Below the pieces are notes generated by a model, which was not told the origin of the DNA, did no database searches, and worked only from the letters and a program-made list of their open reading frames with translations. A stretch of DNA of 64,000 nt from Bin5 sp022827195 (GTDB taxonomy: Bacteria; Chloroflexota; Anaerolineae; Caldilineales; Caldilineaceae), in the NCBI GenBank assembly GCA_965208275.1, contig OZ242331.1, positions 4,898,001 through 4,962,000 of the forward strand, given 5' to 3'. The position numbers and the translations under genes are program-made. Positions 9,095-17,662 of this stretch are shown here, in pieces. The stretch's first letter is position 1, and every line of letters starts with the position of its first letter.

Positions 9095-10246
9095 TTAGGG
9101 TTTCAGGATGACCTTGGTGTACCCGTCGATGCGCTGGTCAAACTTGTGATAGGCGTCGACTGCGTCGTCCAGCGGCACCTCGTGGGACACAACGAAGCTG
9201 GGAGTGGCCTTGCCCGATATGATGAGGTCGCGCAAGTAGGCGTTGTACTGCTTCACGTTGCATTGACCCGTCCCCAGCTTCAGACCCTTCTCAAAAAGCT
9301 TCCCGAAATTGATGGCCAGAGAGCCCCTCTTGGCGCCCTCGTCCACTCCACCGGGGTCCGATGGCACATACAGGCCCGGAATGCCCATAATCCCCGTGGG
9401 ATTGATCAGGTCGATCATCTGATTCAGGACTATGTTGGGAATCTCGGTCTGCTCGCCTCCGGCGGCAGACGATCCTTGCGCAGCGGCCTGATAGCCCACG
9501 GCGTCGACTGTCTTGTCCACACCGTCGCCCCCGCGCATGTCCCTGATCTGCTCCACCGGATCGCCGACATCGAAATTGATGGGAATACCGCCGATGTCGC
9601 TGGCCATGTCCAGCCGCTCCTGCACGTGATCGATCGTATAGACCTCCGCCGCCCCTCTGATGATGCAGCTATAAGTGGCCATCAGACCGACCGGTCCCGC
9701 GCCCCACACGGCGACGCTCTCGCCGGGACTCACGTCGGCAAGCTCAGCGCCGTGATAACCCGTGGGGAATATGTCCGCCAGAAGAGAGAAATCCCACTCG
9801 AACGCATCCCCGGACGGAAGAGGCAGACAGTTGAAGTCCGCATAAGGCACCTGAATGTACTCGGCTTGCCCGCCGACCCATGGTCCCATTGCCACGTATC
9901 CATACGCGCCGCCGGCAAATCCAGGGTTGACCGTGAGGCAGAAACCCGTAAAACCCCGCTGGCAGTTCTTGCAGAAGCCGCAGCCGACGTTGAATGGCAT
10001 CACGACCCTGTCGCCTACGGACAATGTTTTCACAGCGGACCCGACATCTTCGATTACACCCATGTTCTCGTGTCCGAAGACTATGCCCGGTTCGGCCGCA
10101 GTCCGGCCCTCATACATGTGCAGGTCGGAGCCGCAGATGCAACTCGAAGTAATCTTGACGATTACGTCATTCGGATGCTTTATCTCGGGATCGGGAACTT
10201 CCTCTACGGCTACGCTGAAAGGACCCTGGTATACGACGGCTCTCAT
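9095..10246 (-). CDS. Zinc-dependent alcohol dehydrogenase, formaldehyde dehydrogenase-like
   Basis: This is a 383-residue medium-chain dehydrogenase. Catalytic zinc ligands are C38 (in CICGSD) and H59-E60 (in FGHEN). The structural zinc loop has C89, C92, C95 and C103. The Rossmann loop reads VWGAGPVG. The long segment after the nucleotide-binding domain (about residues 235-290) is characteristic of glutathione-independent formaldehyde dehydrogenase and its relatives, which oxidise aldehydes or alcohols with NAD. The substrate is inferred only from this similarity. The ATG follows AGGGGAGGT, a strong ribosome site, and a promoter is visible at 10314-10342. Confidence 0.92.
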   Translation of the reverse strand: MRAVVYQGPFSVAVEEVPDPEIKHPNDVIVKITSSCICGSDLHMYEGRTAAEPGIVFGHENMGVIEDVGSAVKTLSVGDRVVMPFNVGCGFCKNCQRGFTGFCLTVNPGFAGGAYGYVAMGPWVGGQAEYIQVPYADFNCLPLPSGDAFEWDFSLLADIFPTGYHGAELADVSPGESVAVWGAGPVGLMATYSCIIRGAAEVYTIDHVQERLDMASDIGGIPINFDVGDPVEQIRDMRGGDGVDKTVDAVGYQAAAQGSSAAGGEQTEIPNIVLNQMIDLINPTGIMGIPGLYVPSDPGGVDEGAKRGSLAINFGKLFEKGLKLGTGQCNVKQYNAYLRDLIISGKATPSFVVSHEVPLDDAVDAYHKFDQRIDGYTKVILKP

Positions 10247-10313
10247 AGTGACCTCCCCTTTGCCCTCTTGGAATGCTGAACCTAAGCGGTCAATCTCTTC
10301 AATCGCCGGGTCG

Positions 10314-10342
10314 AGTGTATCAGGCTAGGGCAGTCTTGTCAA
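10314..10342 (-). promoter_or_regulatory. Sigma-70-type promoter for the alcohol dehydrogenase
   Basis: On the minus strand TTGACA (10337-10342) is separated by 17 bases from TACACT (10314-10319). The -35 is perfect and the -10 matches four of six bases. It lies about 65 bases before the start codon at 10246. Confidence 0.5.
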
Positions 10343-10477
10343 GACCCGATCCCAGCTAAGGAGTAGGGTTTAGAGGCCTGGTGAATGCGTGAAAGCGTGT
10401 TCCCCCGAATCTGGGATTATGGTTCTTGCAAAGCTAGACCAACCCAATAAGAGGGGGCGAAACTGAGGAGGCTTCTG

Positions 10478-10708
10478 TTGGTCAAAGGGAAGCGCAACAA
10501 GCGAAGCGTCCGCTTCATCCACGCGGACGCTTACGCGACGTTTCACTTGGCTGATTTCATCTACGAACAGATGCGGGGTTCAATCGCCCTGGACTTCGAT
10601 TGCAGGGAAGCCAAGCCGGGGAGCGACGGCCTGCAGGAGCATGGCACTAAGTTTCGCATCACCCCTACCATGATATGCAGGCCGTACCTCAAGAAAGAAC
10701 GACTTTAG
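10478..10708 (+). CDS. Small hypothetical protein, doubtful
   Basis: A 76-codon frame starts at TTG 10478, seven bases after GAGGAGGC, which is a good ribosome site. The product is basic and rich in charged residues (GKRNKRSVRF near the start, RPYLKKERL at the end) and resembles no family I know. It is the only plus-strand candidate in the 589 bases between the dehydrogenase start and the VOC gene. It could be a chance frame or a gene remnant. I see nothing in 10247-10477 except the promoter of the dehydrogenase, and nothing in 10709-10835. Confidence 0.3.
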   Translation: MVKGKRNKRSVRFIHADAYATFHLADFIYEQMRGSIALDFDCREAKPGSDGLQEHGTKFRITPTMICRPYLKKERL

Positions 10709-10835
10709 TGGTGTCAAGTATGTAATTCCCCTCGTAAGAGACCGTCCTACAACCAGCCTTCATCAAGACCAGGGCACGCCGCCCTGCCTGCGCAATATAC
10801 AACGCAGTCAGTCGCGGCGTCCCTGTTCGCCTTCA

Positions 10836-11633
10836 CTAGTAACCAGGCGGTGGATCAACCGGCCCGTCAAACTCCATCGACGTGAAGACCCCGCCCTGCG
10901 GGTCCCCGATCACCGCGAATCGACCGACCGTGCCCGTATGGGTCGGCGGAACATGAATGACGCCGCCCAACTCCTTCGCCTTGGCCGCCGTCGCCTCGAT
11001 ATCCGCCGACATGAAGTAGGGTGCCCAATTGGCCGGAACCTCCCCCCAGGAATCGTCCATCTTCAGCATCCCGGCCTGCATCCGCTCGCCCAACTTGAAG
11101 AGGTGATAACCGTTCGGGTCGCTGTCATGGCCCCAGCCGAAAACCTCTCCGTAGAATCTTCGCGCCGTGTCGACGTCCTTCGTCTGAAGCTCATTCCAGA
11201 CAAGTGCATTGGGCATGTTGACCAGCTGCGCGCCGATGTGCTGCCTCGGCTGCCACAGACCAACCATCGCGCCCGTCGGGTCCTGGAGCACGATCATGCG
11301 CCCTGACTCCATGACATCCATTGCCGGCATCGCAACCGTTCCGCCGGCCGCAACCGCTTTTTCCGCCACCGCATCGACGTCGTCGTGCTTGATGTAGGAT
11401 GACCAGATTGGCGGAATCCCCTGCTCCGCCATCTCCTGCGGCAGATTGCTCAGGCCGGCCACGTTATACCCTTCAATCTGGCACAACGAGTAGTGGAAGC
11501 CCATCCCCGTCGGGATATCAGAATACTCCCAACCGAACAGACCGCTGTAAAACTCCTTGGCCGCGGCCGGGTCGGTGGTCGCGAGATCCACCCAACAGAA
11601 CATATTGTCCGGATAACTGCGTACTACCTGCAT
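10836..11633 (-). CDS. VOC-fold protein with two glyoxalase-like domains
   Basis: This is a 265-residue protein with two vicinal-oxygen-chelate modules. Module one covers roughly residues 8-130 (FCWVDLATTDPAAAKEFYSG, then VLQDPTGAMVGLWQ). Module two covers roughly 140-258 (VWNELQTKDVDTARRFYGE, then VIGDPQGGVF). The layout matches Cfp30B/27-kDa-antigen-like and glyoxalase-like proteins of actinobacteria and Chloroflexi, whose substrates are mostly unknown. The start ATG follows GGGAGA. It stands alone between divergent and unrelated neighbours. Confidence 0.88.
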   Translation of the reverse strand: MQVVRSYPDNMFCWVDLATTDPAAAKEFYSGLFGWEYSDIPTGMGFHYSLCQIEGYNVAGLSNLPQEMAEQGIPPIWSSYIKHDDVDAVAEKAVAAGGTVAMPAMDVMESGRMIVLQDPTGAMVGLWQPRQHIGAQLVNMPNALVWNELQTKDVDTARRFYGEVFGWGHDSDPNGYHLFKLGERMQAGMLKMDDSWGEVPANWAPYFMSADIEATAAKAKELGGVIHVPPTHTGTVGRFAVIGDPQGGVFTSMEFDGPVDPPPGY

Positions 11634-11800
11634 GAAACTCTCCCTTCTTTGACAGAAATTGGTAAGTAGTTTGCCTGCATGATGCAGACCCTTTCTAGAT
11701 TAGCACCGATAGATCATGCGTGCTAATTCAGCAACGGTCGCGATCACACAATATGACGCTGTTCAAAGAAGGCAGGTTCCATGCCGCGCCGTAATATACG

Positions 11801-11830
11801 CGAAAAAGCCGACCGGAAAGCCGGTCGGCT
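11801..11830 (-). terminator. Rho-independent terminator of the aquaporin gene
   Basis: A perfect 10-bp stem (AGCCGACCGG with CCGGTCGGCT, four-base loop) lies at 11807-11830. On the minus strand it runs directly into TTTTTC. It sits 24 bases after the aquaporin stop codon. It is the clearest terminator in the window. Confidence 0.9.
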
Positions 11831-11853
11831 CTGTACATGGCTTCATGTGGAAA

Positions 11854-12519
11854 TCAGGCCTCTTCCAGGTAGTAGCGGTAGAGCAGGCCGGCGATAATGC
11901 CGCCTACAATCGTCGCAACGATATAGACCCAGATGTCATTGTAAATGCCGGCCGCCACCGCCGGGCCAACCGTGCGGGCCGGATTCAGGCTGGCCCCAGT
12001 CAGCGGACCGAAAAACATGATCGACACACCGAGCGTCAGACCGATGCCGAGCGGGGCCAGGCTGCCGCCCTTGCCGCTGATCCCCGCGTTCAACACCGCG
12101 TTGACGAGGAAGAAGGCCGCGATCATTTCGAGGACAAACGCGCCGGCCAGCGTCGTCTGGCTGTAGTTGATCACAGTCGCCCCAAGCCCCACGTCAACGC
12201 CGCCGGAGATCGCAAAACGCAGCACAAACGCCGCTACAATCCCGCCCAGCAGTTGGGCGACGATATATGGCCCAACCTTGGCGGCCTCAAACTTCCCGGC
12301 TGCCCACGTACCAATCGTAACCGCTGGGTTGATATGGATTCCACTGATGTGCCCATATGCGGAGGCCATAATCATTATCGTCAGACCGTGCGCCAGGGCA
12401 ACCGTGATCAGACTGCCGCCGCTGCCCATCCCCGCGATCGTTCCTGCGCCGGCACCCATGAAGATTAGCGCGAAAGTTCCGATGAATTCAGCCGTTAGCG
12501 CCCTCCCCATTCCATTCAT
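11854..12519 (-). CDS. MIP family channel, aquaporin type
   Basis: This is a 221-residue channel with six membrane segments and the two pore half-helices carrying NPA: HINPAVT (NPA at 64-66) and SLNPARTVG (NPA at 179-181). The arginine after the second NPA (R182) belongs to the selectivity filter. The filter neighbours look more aquaporin-like than glycerol-facilitator-like. It moves water or small neutral solutes across the cytoplasmic membrane. The ATG follows AGGAGGGAG. plsY lies about 100 bases upstream on the same strand, so glycerol-lipid context is possible but not shown. Confidence 0.93.
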   Translation of the reverse strand: MNGMGRALTAEFIGTFALIFMGAGAGTIAGMGSGGSLITVALAHGLTIMIMASAYGHISGIHINPAVTIGTWAAGKFEAAKVGPYIVAQLLGGIVAAFVLRFAISGGVDVGLGATVINYSQTTLAGAFVLEMIAAFFLVNAVLNAGISGKGGSLAPLGIGLTLGVSIMFFGPLTGASLNPARTVGPAVAAGIYNDIWVYIVATIVGGIIAGLLYRYYLEEA

Positions 12520-12621
12520 CAGCTCCCTCCTCCATTGCTTGAGTGTCCGTTCCCTCGGCGTTGCTCAGATGCAGCTGAAAGATTTCGCCGTAACCCTTTC
12601 CGGGGTGCCGATAGTTCCTTG

Positions 12622-13257
12622 TTACCAAAGCGTGATGACCCGTTCCTCGCCGTCTTTGATGGCCTGGCGGTTGCGCCTCAGCGAAATGGTTACGGCCAGA
12701 TAGGCAATCACGCCAAAGATGACATACGGCCAGGGTGTCTGACCGGTGAAGGCAAAGACGAGCGCGGCTGCCAACGCGCTGACGCTGACGCTGTAGGTGC
12801 CGATCGAGGCCATGCGGCTCCACCAGATCAGCAGCAGCCCGACCAGACAGACGACCGCGCCGATCAGCGGCGAGATGGCAACGATCGTCGCCGCGGTCGT
12901 GATGCCGCCGGCGCCGCCTTTGAAGCCCAGAAAGAGCGACCAGTTGTGGCCTAAGACCGCACCGGCGCCGGCCAGCGATGCGGCCGCGGCAACTGTAATC
13001 TCGCCTGCGACGGGGAGGAATGCGGTCGCGCCGTAGCGGATCAGCAGGACAGCTGCCACGCCTTTCAGCGCATCTCCCAACACCGTTGGGATCGCTGCCT
13101 TCAGGCCGGCCGCGCGCCATGCGTTCGTCGCGCCGGTGCGCCCGCTGCCGACCTGCCGGATGTCGACGCCGTAGACAGCGGTGGCAAGTACGCCAACCGG
13201 CACCGATCCGAGCAGATAGCCGAGCAGCGCGCCGGCGATGATCAGGATCCAGTCCAT
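12622..13257 (-). CDS. plsY: Acyl-phosphate:glycerol-3-phosphate acyltransferase PlsY
   Basis: This is a 211-residue membrane protein with the PlsY signatures: GSGRTGATNAWR (residues 37-48), GHNWSLFLGFKGG in the middle loop, and an N-terminal segment LGYLLGSVPVG. The enzyme transfers an acyl group from acyl-phosphate to glycerol-3-phosphate in the membrane, the first step of phospholipid synthesis in most bacteria. Length and motif order are normal for the family. The ATG at 13257 has no clear ribosome site. Confidence 0.93.
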   Translation of the reverse strand: MDWILIIAGALLGYLLGSVPVGVLATAVYGVDIRQVGSGRTGATNAWRAAGLKAAIPTVLGDALKGVAAVLLIRYGATAFLPVAGEITVAAAASLAGAGAVLGHNWSLFLGFKGGAGGITTAATIVAISPLIGAVVCLVGLLLIWWSRMASIGTYSVSVSALAAALVFAFTGQTPWPYVIFGVIAYLAVTISLRRNRQAIKDGEERVITLW

Positions 13258-13372
13258 TGAAGTCTAGCAGTCGGTGTCAGCGCTGCGGCCAGCGCGGCCT
13301 GATGCGGAAACCTTTTCGAGACCACCTTCGAATCGTTGGGCCAAGGAGTCCCGTGCAGGCGTCGGGCGAACG

Positions 13373-13813
13373 CTAAAAGAATTCTGACTCTTTTGGCTGA
13401 GCAGAATCCGGCAAAAGCAATGGCTCTGTAGCGTCAGTGGTGAGGTCCAGCGGCTCTTCGGCATTTTCTCCGCGCATGTGGAGTTCGCCTTCGAGCGTTG
13501 CGCCTTCGTCGAGCAGAAAGCTGTTGACGTAGAGGGCGCCGCGCACGTAGCAGCCGGCCAGCAGCTCGACGCGGTCCGCGCGGATGACGCCGTCGAAGTA
13601 GCCGCGAATGCTGACGTTGCGGGCGCGGATTTCGCAGTTGACGCGGGCGGCTTCCGTCAGGATCACGTTTGCCAGCGTCTCCAACAGGCCGCTTTCGACA
13701 ACGCCGTCAACGCGAATGCTGCTGTCGCTGCGCAGTGCGCCGGTGTATGTGGCTCTGGGGCCGATGATGACTTCGATGGCGTCCGGTTGTGGACGTTCGT
13801 TGCGTCGGAACAA
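13373..13813 (-). CDS. Bactofilin (polymer-forming cytoskeletal protein)
   Basis: This is a 146-residue protein whose central part (about residues 15-110) is the right-handed beta-helix of the bactofilin family: TYTGALRSDSSIRVDGVVE, then VSIRGYFDGVIRADRVELL and GATLEGELHM. Such proteins form membrane-associated filaments involved in cell shape or wall positioning. The acidic C-terminal tail is variable in the family. The start is a TTG, supported by AGGAAG upstream. The gene lies 115 bases before plsY and may be cotranscribed with it. Confidence 0.9.
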   Translation of the reverse strand: MFRRNERPQPDAIEVIIGPRATYTGALRSDSSIRVDGVVESGLLETLANVILTEAARVNCEIRARNVSIRGYFDGVIRADRVELLAGCYVRGALYVNSFLLDEGATLEGELHMRGENAEEPLDLTTDATEPLLLPDSAQPKESEFF

Positions 13814-14130
13814 TGGTTCTTCCTGGTTGAGAAAACGCTACTTCCCTCTGCCTGCAAAGGGAAAGCGAGGCGACGCCAGTTTCAACGTTTCGACCGGCGA
13901 AATGCAGGGGTATGGTCTCTATCACACTGCGCGCAGTCTAGCACATTTGAAGCAACTCAGCAACATCGAATTCCTGAATCTGATTGGGGCCCGTCCTTAA
14001 ATGATATTACGTCTCCGGCCGGTCTCAGTCCTGAATTTCAGCAGAAATGCCGGGAACCTGCCCGAACTTTTCGCAGTTTGTCTGAGTGTCAAAAAGCGTC
14101 AGGTCAATACCACTGGGAGGAGCGAGAAGA
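13814..14130. other. Divergent intergenic region
   Basis: These 317 bases separate the divergent bactofilin and VanZ-like genes. No protein-coding frame stands out. The ribosome site for the VanZ-like gene, GGGAGGAG, is at 14115-14122. Promoter-like boxes are present on both strands but none is close enough to consensus to call. Confidence 0.5.
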
Positions 14131-14547
14131 ATGAAGCGCAATCTTGTCCTTGCATTCTGGATTTTCGGTATTCTGTTCCCCATGGGCTGGTTCATACGCG
14201 TCTCTCCACTGGGCTACAGGCTGTTCAACGACCTGTTCAGCCCGCAGTGGATGCATATCTTCATGCATAGCCTGCTCTTCGGTGTGCTGGGCGCGCTGCT
14301 GATGTTCAACTTTTACGGCAGGATGTCGGTACGGAACGCAGCGGCTGTCGTGCTGGCCCTCGTCCTGGCCGTGGCCGTGGCGCAGGAGGGCATCCAACTG
14401 ATCAGCCAACGGCTGCCGGTTCACGCGGACAATTTCTTTGATATCGGTGTCGACATGTCCGGCGGCGTCGTTGGTGCTGCGCTCGCCCTGTGCGTGAGAA
14501 AGCTGTTCGACCGGCGGGCGCGGTTGTCGTTGCCGGCTTTGGAGTGA
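14131..14547 (+). CDS. VanZ-like small membrane protein
   Basis: This is a 138-residue protein with about four hydrophobic segments. HSLLFGVLGALL, the glutamate-glutamine pair in VAQEGIQLISQR and the aspartates in NFFDIGVDMSGG follow the VanZ layout (H, EQ, R, D and D in order). VanZ-like proteins are linked to low-level glycopeptide resistance and to envelope phenotypes, but most have no proven function. The ATG at 14131 has GGGAGGAG eight bases upstream, which rules out the longer in-frame start at 14086. It is a single gene, convergent with the PIN gene. Confidence 0.7.
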   Translation: MKRNLVLAFWIFGILFPMGWFIRVSPLGYRLFNDLFSPQWMHIFMHSLLFGVLGALLMFNFYGRMSVRNAAAVVLALVLAVAVAQEGIQLISQRLPVHADNFFDIGVDMSGGVVGAALALCVRKLFDRRARLSLPALE

Positions 14548-14665
14548 GGGCGCGTGCTGGAGGCGACGATGCCAGGTTGAAGGTAGGGGAAGTTTGCAGC
14601 TCTGGAAGGGAGACGCCCTCCAGACATTGAGAACGCCTCCAATGCCGGGATACGCAGATCTGGAT

Positions 14666-15232
14666 TCATGCAATGGGTCCTTGGACCTCCGAAAGCCACC
14701 ATTGATAGAGCGGATCACGCGAGCCGGGGATGAAGCTGGCGCCCGACTGCATATCGGCCATGGCTCTCGTTAATTCGTCTTGAGGCACCGCAGCTTCCTC
14801 CTTCCACAGTTTCATCAGTTGTAGAGTGGAGACCAGCCTCACCGGTGGATTCAGTTGACCCAGTACTCGGCGGGCCTTGCGATCATCGGTTGCTAAGGAG
14901 CAACCGCGATGAAAAGCCAACGCGCCAGTTATCGCCTCGCCTTCGTCTAGATGAGCAGCTAAGTTCACGTATGTGGCCTCCTCTGACGGGTCTTCCAGAC
15001 ACATCAACTGCATCAGGCCTTCTTCATACAAAGGAGAGAGATCCACTGGAATCTTCACCTCTTCTGCATCTGCTGTTCCGGCGCGTCTGACGAAGAGGGC
15101 CTCTTGCTCGGCCACATAGCCGGCAACACAGAGTTGATAGGGCAGCACTTCAGCGATTTCTCGCAGACGACCCGTTGCATAGAGGTTGAGGAGGCAGCTG
15201 GCATCGAGAAGAAGAAAGTCGAATTGACGCAT
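14666..15232 (-). CDS. PIN-domain protein, probable nuclease or toxin
   Basis: This is a 188-residue protein with PIN-domain acidic positions: LLLDASCLLNLY (D10), DEGEAITGALA (E97 and E99) and ATDDRKA (D116 and D117). PIN proteins are metal-dependent RNases and commonly the toxin of type II toxin-antitoxin modules. Its start is 18 bases after the stop of the XRE-ImmA/IrrE gene, so the two are cotranscribed, and a regulator-protease paired with a PIN protein is a recognised toxin-antitoxin-like arrangement. It is somewhat longer than a minimal VapC (about 130 residues). Confidence 0.8.
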   Translation of the reverse strand: MRQFDFLLLDASCLLNLYATGRLREIAEVLPYQLCVAGYVAEQEALFVRRAGTADAEEVKIPVDLSPLYEEGLMQLMCLEDPSEEATYVNLAAHLDEGEAITGALAFHRGCSLATDDRKARRVLGQLNPPVRLVSTLQLMKLWKEEAAVPQDELTRAMADMQSGASFIPGSRDPLYQWWLSEVQGPIA

Positions 15233-15250
15233 TACAATTCGAGGCTCCCT

Positions 15251-16552
15251 TCAGCCACTCTGTCCGGCAAAGTTCGGCTGGTCTCCATCAAATGAGCCAG
15301 TCATTTCCGGCAAGATGGGCGCAGGTTCGTCTGCCCCGCTGACACGGCGCGCAAGGTCAATCGAGTAGGAGGCAACTTGGCCTTCATCTTGGAGAATGAA
15401 AATTTGAGTCAGCTTCTGAATCAGCCGCCTAGCCGCTATGCGGTCAACTCGTAGAAGGCGGGCCAACTCTCCTTCGGTTAACTTTTCCTCTTCGAATGCC
15501 CGGGCAGCCAAATACTGATAGCGCAGAGGCAACCCTCTTTCCTCGTGGGGATGGGGAGCCAGCCCCACCGGCTCCTGTGCTTCTCGCACTTTGAAACCTT
15601 TGTCGCGCAGCCGTTCCCACGTGCCCCCTTTCAAGAGTCGCAGCTCCTCAAGTCGCAACGTCATTGCTTCCACGGAGACAAAATATTGATGGGCGAGGCG
15701 GCAGATCTCTGTGGCCGTAACCTTCCCGCCCGCCGTGCGCGATTCCTCATTGAATCTCCGACGGAGACCAGCGGTCGGCATGAGGAGGCAACGGGCAAAG
15801 GAATCTGCAAAGCGCTCGCCGGAACGCGAACGACCGTTTCCGCCTAACATAGACACTTCCGACTGAAAGTGGTTCGAGAGGAAATGGCCGTACTCGTGCG
15901 CAAGCGACCATCGTTGCCTGTCCTGCGGGTGGCGGGCGTTTACGGCGATACAGCCCCCGAGGTCGTCCGTGTAGCTGAACATGCCTGCAACGCGGGAAGG
16001 GAGATTGATGGCAAAAACGCGAAGGCCGACATCGTTTTCAAGAGTCCCTCTCAGGTTCAGCAGCGGGCCGTCTCCAAGCGCAAGACGATTTCGTTCGGAT
16101 GAGGCCACGTCTTCCGCTGCTACTTCTGGGGAAGCCCCATTCGTTGGGTATGGGGGTGGATAGTTGTGGCTGAGCGGCGACTCGTTCAGATTCTCGAGAT
16201 ACAGGTAGTCTTCGCACAGGCGTTGAAATGCCTCGACTGCATGTTGCAATTCTTCTTTGGCCTGTGGGGATCCGAGGTTGGTAGCTGCGGCGCGGAACTG
16301 AACACTGAAATCAGAAATAGGTTCTTTCGTGCCGACGAAATCGCCTACGGGTCGGCCATATAGTCTGGCCATCTCTATGAGTTCGGCCGGCCGGGTGCGC
16401 CGCTCGCCCTTTTCCAGGGCGGTTACCGTAGTACGGGCAACATCTAAGGAGTCGGCGACCTCTTGTTGCGTAAGGCCGCGAGCTTTGCGGGCCTCTTGCA
16501 GACGTCGCCCCAGCACAGACGACGGGATGGTCTCGACTAAGTTACTCGTCAT
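15251..16552 (-). CDS. XRE-family regulator fused to ImmA/IrrE metallopeptidase
   Basis: This is a 433-residue protein. Residues 12-66 form an XRE helix-turn-helix (LTQQEVADSLDVARTTVTAL). Residues about 175-300 form a zinc peptidase domain with HEYGH at 219-223 and the downstream helix ERFADSFARCLLMP. The C-terminal quarter is helical and unassigned. Such proteins repress their own operon and cleave a partner or regulator, typical of toxin-antitoxin modules and mobile elements. ATG 16552 has AGGAG nine bases upstream and matches the usual family start; an in-frame start 38 codons earlier is less likely. The gene immediately precedes the PIN gene and follows the QueC-like pseudogene. Confidence 0.88.
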   Translation of the reverse strand: MTSNLVETIPSSVLGRRLQEARKARGLTQQEVADSLDVARTTVTALEKGERRTRPAELIEMARLYGRPVGDFVGTKEPISDFSVQFRAAATNLGSPQAKEELQHAVEAFQRLCEDYLYLENLNESPLSHNYPPPYPTNGASPEVAAEDVASSERNRLALGDGPLLNLRGTLENDVGLRVFAINLPSRVAGMFSYTDDLGGCIAVNARHPQDRQRWSLAHEYGHFLSNHFQSEVSMLGGNGRSRSGERFADSFARCLLMPTAGLRRRFNEESRTAGGKVTATEICRLAHQYFVSVEAMTLRLEELRLLKGGTWERLRDKGFKVREAQEPVGLAPHPHEERGLPLRYQYLAARAFEEEKLTEGELARLLRVDRIAARRLIQKLTQIFILQDEGQVASYSIDLARRVSGADEPAPILPEMTGSFDGDQPNFAGQSG

Positions 16553-16678
16553 CACTCTTGCTCCTTGATCGGGTAAGGGTTGTGGGACCTGGATTAGGAT
16601 TTCACAAGTGGGCTGCACCTGCGAAGGATCGTGTAGTGCGGCGGACACGAATTTCTGTACAGCCACTGTGTCGCGGAG

Positions 16679-17329
16679 TCAAAAAGGGCCGGGAAACGGT
16701 TCCCATTCCTGCACGTAGGTACGATAAAGCTGAACGATACTTGCACGGGCCTCGGCAGATTCAATGTTTTCACCTTTTACAATCTCGGCGTACGCCCTAA
16801 ACAGCTCGGGAAACCTAAGCGTCAACGATCGCCAGGGATCTTCTTAGTCGAGGCAACGTGAGAGTTTGTATACTTGCCCTTGCATTGCGCCAAGCCCGAA
16901 GAGTCGTTTGGATTCGACGTTTTCACGTCTTGCCATCAAATCACAAGCATACCTTTAACCTGGATCAAAGTTGTCTAATCCGGCAGCCAGGAGAGATCGC
17001 CGTCGTAGGACGCATGAGGAGCAGTAGCCACATTGAGATTGCCTGTCATGGAGACGCACTGGGAAACTGTCACATGAGACAGTATGTTGCACAACGTGGG
17101 CAAGGCCAGCAGGCTTCAGCGCCTTGCGATTCTCGGCTCTCGTGTGAAATGCGAATGGATTTCTAAATTGAAATGACTGATCCAATGCCAGTGCAAAAAA
17201 AGTTTCAGCCATTTTCAACGAGCGTGGGTGGGCTCCTCTGTAGTTGTCAACCCCAAGCTGTGTATTATCATTTATGGGTAGATTTAGTGCACCTATACCG
17301 TTCTCGTAAACCCATAGGGTACTCACCCT
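16679..17329 (-). pseudogene. QueC-like (QatC-like) pseudogene, C-terminal half
   Basis: One minus-strand frame gives a convincing QueC-superfamily C-terminal half. It opens with LWVYENGIGALNLP, continues with ARENRKALKPAGL, then has the zinc-type motif CGYCSSCVLRRRSLL. Beyond in-frame TAA codons at 16955-16957 and 16844-16846 the same frame continues as protein-like sequence (RYACDL, then EDPWRSLTLRFPELFRAY) to a TGA at 16679. A further in-frame TAG lies at 17330-17332, and the N-terminal synthetase half is missing. QueC enzymes make 7-cyano-7-deazaguanine; the QatC relatives belong to a four-gene antiphage system. The layout here resembles the latter more, but that is inference. Clearly degraded. 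Confidence 0.78.
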
Positions 17330-17459
17330 CTACAAAATTTGCGAAGGCCCGCCAACCCGCCCCAATGATTTCTCAAAGCGGTCATTCTCAGCCATATACC
17401 CTCCCTGTCGACGACTGTCTCACGCCAAACATTCGAGATTACTCCGCTCCCCTGGGAAT

Positions 17460-17489
17460 ACTCTAACACCGTCGTCCTGACAATGTCAA
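17460..17489 (-). promoter_or_regulatory. Promoter region upstream of the QueC-like remnant
   Basis: On the minus strand TTGACA (17484-17489) is 18 bases from TAGAGT (17460-17465). The octamer TTGACATT occurs three times within 65 bases: minus strand at 17482-17489 and 17515-17522, plus strand at 17539-17546. The last two form an inverted pair. This could be an operator, perhaps for the XRE protein. An ATG at 17395 with GGGAGGG before it follows downstream. The rest of 17400-17662 shows no gene. Confidence 0.42.
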
Positions 17490-17662
17490 GTCATTATTTC
17501 CAATTTGGTGGTGTAATGTCAAAGCCTCTGCGTTCGTTTTGACATTCGTGGGACATGAGAAAACTTGCCCCAAACCGCAAAATGTAGGAAAAAGCGTAGA
17601 CCTATAGCAGCTTTGAGGAATTTGCACAGGGCTATTGCGCACCGGTTCTGAGGAGCTTTCTG

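Noticed and set aside
8903..10279. 458-codon plus-strand frame across the dehydrogenase gene
   Set aside because: Antisense shadow; zinc and NAD motifs are on the minus strand.
16955..17326. Treating the 123-codon frame with the CGYCSSC motif as an intact small gene
   Set aside because: It has no ribosome site at its GTG, a stop two codons upstream, and the homologous sequence continues past its stop codon in the same frame.
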